7,888 bases of DNA, taken from NCBI GenBank assembly GCA_002451855.1, contig DKDS01000028.1, positions 1,387 to 9,274 of the forward strand. Reading direction: 5' to 3'. Shown in pieces: positions 1 to 5,203 of this stretch. The stretch comes from Ruminococcaceae bacterium UBA6842. GTDB lineage: Bacteria; Bacillota; Clostridia; Oscillospirales; Acutalibacteraceae. The position numbers and the translations under genes were made by a program. Each line of letters begins with the position of its first letter. The stretch's first letter is position 1. The notes below the pieces were generated by a model. The model had not been told where the DNA came from. It worked only from the letters and a program-made list of their open reading frames with translations, and did not search any database.

Positions 1-1
1 C

Positions 2-655
2 CAGATTGATTTGACCTATAACTCCAACCACATCGAGGGCAGTTACCTCACACACGATCAGACGCGCTACATCTTCGAGACGAACACCATCGGTGTATCT
101 GACGGGGCGGTCAAAGTAGACGATGTGGTCGAAACTGCCAACCATTTCAAGTGCATTGATATGGTTATCGACAACGCAACTCATGTGCTGAGCGAGGCGT
201 TCATCAAGCAGCTGCACGCCGTTCTGAAAAGCGGAACTTCCGATTCCCGCCTCGATTGGTTTGCCGTCGGGAATTACAAAAGACTGCCCAACGAGGTAGG
301 CGGCATGGATACAACTGCGCCCGAGAATGTCGGTGCTGAGATGAAGAAGCTGCTTGCTGACTACAACGCCATTGAAAACAAAACCTTTGATGATTTGCTT
401 AACTTTCACTACTGCTTTGAGCGCATCCATCCGTTCCAGGATGGCAACGGCAGAGTCGGGCGTCTGCTCCTTTTCAAAGAATGTCTGCGGAACAACATTG
501 TGCCGTTTATCCTCGAAGACGACATCAAGATGTTCTACTACCGCGGCTTGAAGGAATGGCAGAACGAGCGCGGCTACCTGCGTGATACCTGTCTGTCTGC
601 ACAGGACAGATTTAAGCAGTATTTGAACTATTTTAGAGTACCGTATGAGCAATAA
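2..655 (+). CDS. Fic family protein (probable protein AMPylase), 5' end missing
   Basis: The reading frame is open from the left window edge, so the true start lies upstream; the TTG at 11 is an internal Leu codon. The canonical Fic motif HPFQDGNGRVGR lies at 428-463, with the catalytic His (428-430) and the Asp and GNGR residues that bind Mg-ATP phosphates. Upstream, GNYKRLPNEVGG fits the target-binding flap. At 23-40 the frame encodes SNHIEG, matching the inhibitory (S/T)xxxE(G/N) motif whose Glu blocks productive ATP binding. Because it precedes the Fic motif, this would be a class II, self-inhibited Fic enzyme. Family knowledge: such enzymes transfer AMP from ATP to Ser/Thr/Tyr hydroxyls of target proteins; the target cannot be read from sequence. 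No partner antitoxin gene is visible downstream. Codons favour C endings (AAC, TTC, ATC) more than the neighbouring HAD gene does, a weak hint of different ancestry. Family assignment is firm; activity and role are inferred. Confidence 0.93.
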   Translation, partial: QIDLTYNSNHIEGSYLTHDQTRYIFETNTIGVSDGAVKVDDVVETANHFKCIDMVIDNATHVLSEAFIKQLHAVLKSGTSDSRLDWFAVGNYKRLPNEVGGMDTTAPENVGAEMKKLLADYNAIENKTFDDLLNFHYCFERIHPFQDGNGRVGRLLLFKECLRNNIVPFILEDDIKMFYYRGLKEWQNERGYLRDTCLSAQDRFKQYLNYFRVPYEQ

Positions 656-697
656 GCAAATCCGCCCCTGTGCGATACAGAGGCGGATTGCTTTTTT
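656..697 (+). terminator. Intrinsic terminator of the Fic gene
   Basis: It begins directly after the Fic stop codon. The stem GCAA(a)TCCGCC at 656-666 pairs with GGCGGATTGC at 682-691, with one bulged A. The helix continues after one mismatch as CTGT/ACAG (668-671/677-680) around a GCGAT loop. Six T residues follow at 692-697. This is a textbook rho-independent terminator for rightward transcription. Confidence 0.92.
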
Positions 698-710
698 ATA
701 CAATTATGCA

Positions 711-844
711 GACCGAAGGGTTATGAGCCCGCGGGCGAATAACTCGAAGGGTGAAGCGGTAGTGAATGACAGTCCTGCGGACTGTCAGAGCCGCTGAACC
801 GACCGCAGCATTTTCTCCGCAGAGAAAATGCAAGACCGCCCTTC
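711..844. repeat. Composite palindromic element with three hairpins (interspersed repeat or structured RNA)
   Basis: This fills most of the non-coding gap between the Fic terminator and the HAD terminator; no plausible ORF or RBS was seen in it. Hairpin A (718-745) has a 7-bp stem, a symmetric GA/GA internal loop and a GCC/GGC tip around CGCG. Hairpin B has a perfect 8-bp stem, GACAGTCC/GGACTGTC (768-775/779-786), with loop TGC, and can be enclosed by AGCGG/CCGCT (755-759/791-795). Hairpin C has a perfect 10-bp stem, GCATTTTCTC/GAGAAAATGC (808-817/822-831), with loop CGCA. GAAGGG at 715-720 (and again at 746-751) can pair with CCCTTC at 839-844 to close the whole element. GACCG occurs three times (711, 801, 834). 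Hairpins B and C lack T-runs, so they are not terminators. A REP/MITE-like interspersed repeat seems likelier than a housekeeping RNA. Strand is unknown and family identity unproven. Confidence 0.6.
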
Positions 845-863
845 AAATCCGAATTTAACAACT

Positions 864-905
864 AAAAAAAGCAGATGTTACCTTGATTGGTCACATCTGC
901 TTTTT
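864..905 (-). terminator. Terminator of the HAD-hydrolase gene
   Basis: GCAGATGT (871-878) pairs perfectly with ACATCTGC (893-900). After a one-base mismatch, ACC/GGT (880-882/889-891) extends the stem around a 6-nt loop. Seven A residues at 864-870 become a T-run on the minus strand, only a few bases past the stop codon at 910-912. Five T residues at 901-905 make it potentially bidirectional, so it may also stop any rightward transcript from the hairpin element. Confidence 0.9.
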
Positions 906-909
906 CACT

Positions 910-2070
910 TTATATAGCAAGCTCTTCTTTTATTCTTTTAACTGCCTTTGAGCTTGATTTATAACTTTTCAGCAGCTTCTTATAGTATTTACTTATATCT
1001 TCATCCTTTAGGATGTAATATACCTGACTGTTTTCAACCGCGATTAAGCAAAGCTGTTCTATTTGGTCATTAGTCCAAACGCTGAAAGCGGAAAGATTTT
1101 TAATGACATCGTGTGTTCTTGCAAAGCTGCCGCTGTTTTCAAGGTCGATTATCAAGTCAATCTTTGAATTTTCTTCTTCGTCATTTTCTTTTTCCGCTTT
1201 TTGGTATTCGTTTTTACAGCGGTAATACACAGATTCCAGCGTTTCATTATAAACCGTTCTGTCGATTATGTTTTTCAACAGAATATCAAGCTCCGAACCC
1301 TCTGAATAATCAGCCGGAGCAAAGTATTTTACGCGGCTCTCACGCATCATTTTATATACCTTGGCCCTGTCTTTTGTTTCGGAATTATAAACGCCTATCG
1401 AAAATCCTCCCGAAGAATTAACCAGCTTCATACAGGGGACATCGGTATCGCTGTCGCCTATGTAGACCATATTTCTGAAAGGAACCCGAACATCCTCGGG
1501 AGAAAAATAATCATTTACGCCCGCATCATTTACATCCAAAACGCCCTTTTCAATTCGGAATAAAAACTGCGTCTTGTTTGTATAATTTACAATCTGCGCA
1601 GGCCACTTTGCTACGCCTCTTTCGTTGTAATAAAAGGAACAGGCATATATTTTTTCAAAGGACTTTGCAACCGAGGTGCCCTCAATCATCTCCTGTATGC
1701 CCGATGATATAATGTAATGCTCGATTATTACGCCCTTTTCCCTTCCGTACGCCCTAATTCTTTCGAACCATTCTTTAACTCCCGGGAAAAGCTTGACCTT
1801 TGCACCGTATTCCTTTAATGCTCCCTTATTTAAAACGAGGTTTCCCTCCGCTTCCTTTGTCATCATAAGCATATATGCCGATATTTGATCCATATTATTG
1901 GTTTCCGCAAGCTCGTTTGTCTTTTTCCAAAAAGCGTCTACATCATATCCGACAGACTGAATATAGCCCTGTGCCTGCATATCGTCCGGCGACAGTGTTT
2001 TATCAAAATCATAGCATATAGCAATAACAGGCATTTCTTCCTTTTTTCTGCGTTCGTATTTTTTTGCCAC
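910..2070 (-). CDS. HAD-superfamily phosphatase with extra C-terminal helical domain
   Basis: A predicted 386-aa cytosolic hydrolase starting at GTG (2068-2070). This start has GGAGG at 2079-2083, 8 nt away, and sits about 30 nt inside the transcript of a clear promoter. The first in-frame ATG (2098-2100) has no RBS and would fall at the transcription start. In GTG numbering, HAD motif I is DFDKT with nucleophile D21 and acid/base D23. Motif II is YIISSG (S122), the motif III Lys is probably K166, and motif IV is GDSDTD (D206, D210). A cap fits between motifs I and II, as in phosphoserine-phosphatase-like HADs, but the substrate is unknown and serB is not justified. Residues from about 275 form a charged linker. 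Residues 310-371 (from LENSGSF through NSQVYYILKDED) are a separate helical domain resembling C-terminal modules I have seen on other Firmicutes proteins but cannot name. It is a monocistronic unit with its own terminator. Confidence 0.88.
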   Translation of the reverse strand: MAKKYERRKKEEMPVIAICYDFDKTLSPDDMQAQGYIQSVGYDVDAFWKKTNELAETNNMDQISAYMLMMTKEAEGNLVLNKGALKEYGAKVKLFPGVKEWFERIRAYGREKGVIIEHYIISSGIQEMIEGTSVAKSFEKIYACSFYYNERGVAKWPAQIVNYTNKTQFLFRIEKGVLDVNDAGVNDYFSPEDVRVPFRNMVYIGDSDTDVPCMKLVNSSGGFSIGVYNSETKDRAKVYKMMRESRVKYFAPADYSEGSELDILLKNIIDRTVYNETLESVYYRCKNEYQKAEKENDEEENSKIDLIIDLENSGSFARTHDVIKNLSAFSVWTNDQIEQLCLIAVENSQVYYILKDEDISKYYKKLLKSYKSSSKAVKRIKEELAI

Positions 2071-2077
2071 GATATCA

Positions 2078-2083
2078 CCCTCC
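2078..2083 (-). promoter_or_regulatory. Ribosome binding site that fixes the HAD start at GTG 2070
   Basis: The minus strand reads GGAGGG at 2083-2078, complementary to the 16S 3' end. From GGAGG there are 8 nt to the GTG. No comparable purine run precedes the upstream ATG at 2100, where the minus strand reads ATAATACAACAA. This supports trimming ten residues from the longest ORF. Confidence 0.82.
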
Positions 2084-2107
2084 GTTCCCATATATTTCAT
2101 TTGTTGT

Positions 2108-2136
2108 ATTATATCATTTTATTCTGCATTGGGCAA
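2108..2136 (-). promoter_or_regulatory. Sigma-A promoter of the HAD gene, extended -10 type
   Basis: On the minus strand, TTGCCC (2136-2131) lies exactly 17 bp from a perfect TATAAT (2113-2108). The -10 box is preceded by TG plus one base, giving an extended -10 (TGaTATAAT). The expected transcription start is near 2101, leaving about a 30-nt leader before the GTG start. Confidence 0.82.
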
Positions 2137-2194
2137 GCTAAATTAATTTGGCTTTTGTTTCTTGCCGTTCCGATAATTAATTTTCAAAATAAGG

Positions 2195-2223
2195 TTGCGA
2201 AGTAAAAGAAAAAAACTTATAAT
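2195..2223 (+). promoter_or_regulatory. Sigma-A promoter of the DUF5058/M20 operon
   Basis: TTGCGA at 2195-2200 and a perfect TATAAT at 2218-2223 are separated by 17 bp. The expected start near 2230 gives a leader of about 29 nt, too short for a riboswitch. It diverges from the HAD promoter; the two -35 boxes are 58 bp apart, so one regulator bound between them could affect both. Confidence 0.82.
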
Positions 2224-2258
2224 TAAAATAAGATTAAAAATGTAAGGAGTTTTTGAAA

Positions 2259-3008
2259 ATGAACATATTGGAAAAGCTTAGCAGCGCTCCGATGTATCTT
2301 ATTTGCGGCGGAATTATCGGATTTGTTGCCTTGCTGTGCGTAATATTTATGGTCAGAGCATATAAAGCAGGAAAAGCAATAGGAATGGATACCGCAAAAA
2401 TGAAACGGGTTATTGTTTCAAGCGCAACCTTTTCCGTATTGCCGAGTATCGGAATTCTGCTTGGCGTAATCGCGCTTTCTGGCAGTCTCGGAATACCGTG
2501 GCCGTGGCTTCGGCTTTCGGTTATCGGAGCCTTGCACTATGAAACACAGGTAGCTCAAGCCGCCGCAGAGCAGGTCGGTATGGAAAAGCTTTCGGGCGAG
2601 CAGATGACCGCCGCGGGATTTACCACCATTGCGCTTTTAATGAGTGTCTGCATTATGTGGGGAATGATCCTTTCGGTTCTATTCAACCGCAAGTATACAA
2701 GTAAGCTCAGTAAAAACGGCGAGAAAAGCGGAGCTATGGGCTTCGGAGATATGGCAATGACCGCTATGTTTATAGGGCTTGTAAGCGCCTATATCGGCAG
2801 TTATATCGGTGCCTTTGCTTCCTCGGACGGTATGTTTAACTTCGGCGGCGACCTGACGCCGCTTATTGTTGTCGGGGTATCGGCGCTTACAATGGCATTG
2901 TTTGTGTGGCTTGCCAAGAAGCCGAAGCTTGCGTTTGTGGAAAATTTCTCGATAGCGGTCAGTATGCTTGTGGGTATGGCAGCCGCCGTGTTTATCAATT
3001 TGGATTAA
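2259..3008 (+). CDS. DUF5058 family polytopic membrane protein
   Basis: A 249-aa integral membrane protein. ATG at 2259 is chosen because AAGGAG (2244-2249) lies 9 nt upstream; the in-frame TTG at 2253 would be too close. About six hydrophobic segments are visible near residues 12-33, 51-75, 118-142, 165-187, 199-218 and 228-247. The most distinctive stretch runs from LPSIGILLGVIALSG (61-75) through IPWPWLRLSVIGALHYE (79-95). Proline and glycine within membrane helices followed by polar Arg/His/Glu suggest a substrate- or ion-handling core. I recognise the pattern as DUF5058, whose function is not established. It is the first gene of an operon with a second membrane protein and an M20 hydrolase, so my inference is one subunit of a transporter for the hydrolase's substrate or product. 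There is no ABC ATPase or binding protein nearby, so any transport would probably be ion-driven. Confidence 0.85.
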   Translation: MNILEKLSSAPMYLICGGIIGFVALLCVIFMVRAYKAGKAIGMDTAKMKRVIVSSATFSVLPSIGILLGVIALSGSLGIPWPWLRLSVIGALHYETQVAQAAAEQVGMEKLSGEQMTAAGFTTIALLMSVCIMWGMILSVLFNRKYTSKLSKNGEKSGAMGFGDMAMTAMFIGLVSAYIGSYIGAFASSDGMFNFGGDLTPLIVVGVSALTMALFVWLAKKPKLAFVENFSIAVSMLVGMAAAVFINLD

Positions 3009-3012
3009 GGAG
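3007..3012 (+). promoter_or_regulatory. RBS overlapping the DUF5058 stop codon
   Basis: AAGGAG at 3007-3012 shares its first two bases with the TAA stop (3006-3008) and lies 9 nt before the ATG at 3022. Ribosomes ending DUF5058 would sit on this site, which suggests translational coupling and roughly matched amounts of the two membrane proteins. It also rules out the longer in-frame version starting at 2968, which would overlap DUF5058 by 41 bp. Confidence 0.75.
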
Positions 3013-3021
3013 TGTATTATT

Positions 3022-3711
3022 ATGGAAAACAAAGAAAATCTGAATTGGGAAAAATATTCCGAAACAACCCATAAAATCGGAAAAATCGCAAGTATAGCGG
3101 TCCTTATTATGCTTGTGGGCGCTCCGTTTTTGATTGGTAAGTATTTAGGCGCTTATCCTGACCTTAAGGCTGCCGGAAAAGGCTTTTTCTCGGTTGGCTC
3201 GATATGGATGGTAAGCAGTGTTGCCGAATTTCTTATCTATACCCCTATGCTCGGTTCGGGCGGCGGTTATCTTGCGTTTATTACGGGTAATCTTATCAAT
3301 ATGAAAATTCCGTGCGCCGTAAACGCCAGAGATATGGTGGGAGCAAAATCGGGAACCCGTGAAAATGAAATTATCTCAACCCTTTCCATTGCTACCTCGT
3401 CCTTGGTAACCATTCTTGTGCTTGCCGTCGGTGTTGCCGCTCTCACTCCCCTGCGCCCGCTTTTGCAGGAGCCTGCCTTACAGCCGGCTTTTGACAATGT
3501 TGTCCCTGCCCTGTTTGGCGCTATGGCGTATAAATATTACCGCAAAAATATGAAAATAGCCTTAATTCCGCTTGTGGTAATGAGCCTTTTATTTATGTTC
3601 GTTCCGTCGCTTGTAGGATCTACAAGCTTTATGATTATTCCGTCGGGAGCTATCGCAATCGGAATTGCGTACTATTTCTATAAAAGAAACAAAGGAGAAA
3701 GCACAAAATGA
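3022..3711 (+). CDS. Polytopic membrane protein, putative partner of DUF5058
   Basis: A 229-aa protein with a short charged N-terminus (MENKENLNWEKYSE) and about six hydrophobic segments, near residues 20-40, 60-78, 80-95, 120-143, 178-198 and 202-220. Its signature region is residues 78-102: a GSGGG run, then YLAFITGNLINMKIPC, then AVNA. Glycine-rich, Asn-containing stretches of this kind often mark re-entrant loops or broken helices in secondary transporters. I do not recognise a named family with confidence. The start is set by AAGGAG at 3007-3012. The stop overlaps the start of the M20 gene by 4 bp (ATGA). The conserved-looking motif and tight pairing with DUF5058 suggest the two form a hetero-oligomeric transporter. 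The arrangement resembles E. coli yjiG/yjiH, two small membrane genes beside the dipeptidase gene iadA, but this is an analogy of layout, not demonstrated homology. Confidence 0.82.
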   Translation: MENKENLNWEKYSETTHKIGKIASIAVLIMLVGAPFLIGKYLGAYPDLKAAGKGFFSVGSIWMVSSVAEFLIYTPMLGSGGGYLAFITGNLINMKIPCAVNARDMVGAKSGTRENEIISTLSIATSSLVTILVLAVGVAALTPLRPLLQEPALQPAFDNVVPALFGAMAYKYYRKNMKIALIPLVVMSLLFMFVPSLVGSTSFMIIPSGAIAIGIAYYFYKRNKGESTK

Positions 3712-5147
3712 AAGCTTTACTTTTAATTTTGGCAGGGTTAATAGGACTGGCGGCTTTGCTTTTGCTGATTGCGGTAATACATACCCTGCTTATGCCGTCT
3801 AAAGTTTCCTCATATAAACCTAAAGAAGATGAGAGTGAGGCGCTCGAGCTTGCGGAAAAGCTGTCGGAAATGATACAGTCCGATACTACCTCTCATCAGG
3901 GTATCTCGGAGGTCGAAAAATTTCGTGAATTTCACAAGGTGCTTGAAAAACTGTTCCCTACGGTACACGAAAAATTGGAACGCACGGATATTGACGGAAA
4001 TCTGCTTTATTACTGGAAAGGTAAAAGCAGTGAAAAACCGATTTTGCTTATGAGCCATCAGGATGTGGTTCCGGCGGAGGGTGAATGGAAATATCCGCCG
4101 TTCTCCGGAAAAATTGCGGAGGGAAAGGTTTGGGGACGCGGCGCCGCAGATACAAAATGCTCGGTTATGGCATTTTTTGAAGCGGCAGAGCGATTGCTAA
4201 AGGAGGGCTTTGTTCCGCCGCAGGATGTTTATTTGGCATCCTCCTGCACCGAGGAATGGGCAGGCGACGGCGCGCCTAAGCTTGTAAAGGAATTACAGCG
4301 ACGCGGTGTAGAGCTTTACCTGCTTTGCGATGAGGGCGGCGGAATTATCGGAGAGCCTATCGGCGGCATACACGGCAACTACGCTATGATAGGTATTTTT
4401 GAAAAGGGCAAGGCCGATGTCCGTTTTACCGCAAGAAGCACGGGCGGTCACGCCAGCGCTCCGCCGAAAAACACTCCTATTGCCAGACTTTCAGCCTTTG
4501 TAACAAAAACAGAGAAGCACAGTCCCTTTAAGAAAAAGCTATCCCCCGAGGTTGCGTCAATGTTTAAAACGCTTGCGCCGTACGCCCCGTTCGGGCTTAA
4601 GCTTTTATTCGGAAACATCTGGCTTTTCCGTCCGCTTTTAAAGGCTGTTCTCCCCGCGGTAAGCGCGCAGGCAGGAGCAATGCTTAGGACAACAATAGCA
4701 TTTACTATGCAGTCAGGTTCGGACGCCTGCAATGTAATCCCGCAGGAGGCAACGCTCAGCGCCAATATGCGTTTTATTCCGCATCAGGGTGAAAAGGAAA
4801 GCCTTGATATAATAAAGCGTCAGGCAGAAAAATTCGACTTGAGTATGGAGGTTCTCCATTCAAACGATTACACGGTACCTGTTGATATTAACGGAAGCGC
4901 CTATAAAACGGTAGAGGATGTTATCCGCAAGACCTTTCCCGGACTTGCTACGAGCCCGTATGTTATGACAGGGGCTACCGACGCTCAGTTTTATCAGCCT
5001 GTTTGCAAAAGCTGTATCCGATTTGCGCCCGTGATTTACTTGCCCGAACAAATGAAGGGTATGCACGGACTGAACGAAAATATTGAATACAGCTGTCTGC
5101 CCGGGGCTGTCCGTTTCTACGAAAACCTTATCCGTGCCGAAAAGTAA
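3708..5147 (+). CDS. Membrane-anchored M20 family metallohydrolase, PM20D1/CPS1-like
   Basis: A 479-aa di-zinc hydrolase that cleaves an amide bond next to a carboxylate. Residues 4-27 form one hydrophobic segment, an N-terminal anchor without an obvious cleavage site; topology is uncertain. Expected M20 residues are present: H117 and D119 in SHQDVVP, bridging D148 in GRGAADTK, catalytic/ligand E182-E183 in CTEEW, D208 in CDEGG and H453 in MHGLNEN. The dimerisation-domain signature GGHASAPP (H248) is also intact. The PPFSG segment, the NIWLFRPLL insert followed by LRTTIAF, and the HGLNE ending match the PM20D1/CPS1 branch rather than ArgE, DapE or PepT. PM20D1 makes and hydrolyses N-fatty-acyl amino acids; CPS1 is a carboxypeptidase. 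Which activity applies here cannot be read off. The ATG overlaps the preceding stop (ATGA), with AAAGGAG at 3691-3697. It is the last gene of the operon, presumably acting on the material the two membrane proteins move. Confidence 0.92.
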   Translation: MKALLLILAGLIGLAALLLLIAVIHTLLMPSKVSSYKPKEDESEALELAEKLSEMIQSDTTSHQGISEVEKFREFHKVLEKLFPTVHEKLERTDIDGNLLYYWKGKSSEKPILLMSHQDVVPAEGEWKYPPFSGKIAEGKVWGRGAADTKCSVMAFFEAAERLLKEGFVPPQDVYLASSCTEEWAGDGAPKLVKELQRRGVELYLLCDEGGGIIGEPIGGIHGNYAMIGIFEKGKADVRFTARSTGGHASAPPKNTPIARLSAFVTKTEKHSPFKKKLSPEVASMFKTLAPYAPFGLKLLFGNIWLFRPLLKAVLPAVSAQAGAMLRTTIAFTMQSGSDACNVIPQEATLSANMRFIPHQGEKESLDIIKRQAEKFDLSMEVLHSNDYTVPVDINGSAYKTVEDVIRKTFPGLATSPYVMTGATDAQFYQPVCKSCIRFAPVIYLPEQMKGMHGLNENIEYSCLPGAVRFYENLIRAEK

Positions 5148-5162
5148 AAGCTTATGTTATAA

Positions 5163-5198
5163 AAAACCGCAAGGCAGCTTATGCTGCTTTGCGGTTTT
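5163..5198. terminator. Bidirectional terminator between the M20 operon and clpB
   Basis: An almost perfect palindrome: AAAACCGCAAGGCAGC at 5163-5178 pairs with GCTGCTTTGCGGTTTT at 5183-5198 around a TTAT loop, with one G-T wobble. Rightward transcripts end in four T residues; leftward transcripts end in a six-T run (A residues 5161-5166). It lies 15 bp after the M20 stop and 5 bp after the clpB stop, so one hairpin serves both convergent units. Confidence 0.92.
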
Positions 5199-5203
5199 AA
5201 TCT

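Noticed and set aside
11..13. TTG at 11 as the start of the Fic gene
   Set aside because: The frame is open to the window edge, there is no room to see an RBS, and starting here would begin only four codons before the inhibitory motif, cutting into its helix. The gene is better read as 5'-truncated by the window.
768..831. Hairpins B and C as further terminators
   Set aside because: Neither is followed by a T-run on either strand, and proper terminators are already present on both sides.
2224..2258. Riboswitch or attenuator in the leader of the M20 operon
   Set aside because: The predicted leader is only about 29 nt, A-rich, and lacks any stem.
2968..3021. Longer N-terminus for the second membrane protein (ATG at 2968)
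   Set aside because: It would overlap DUF5058 by 41 bp, whereas the ATG at 3022 has AAGGAG at the ideal 9-nt distance.
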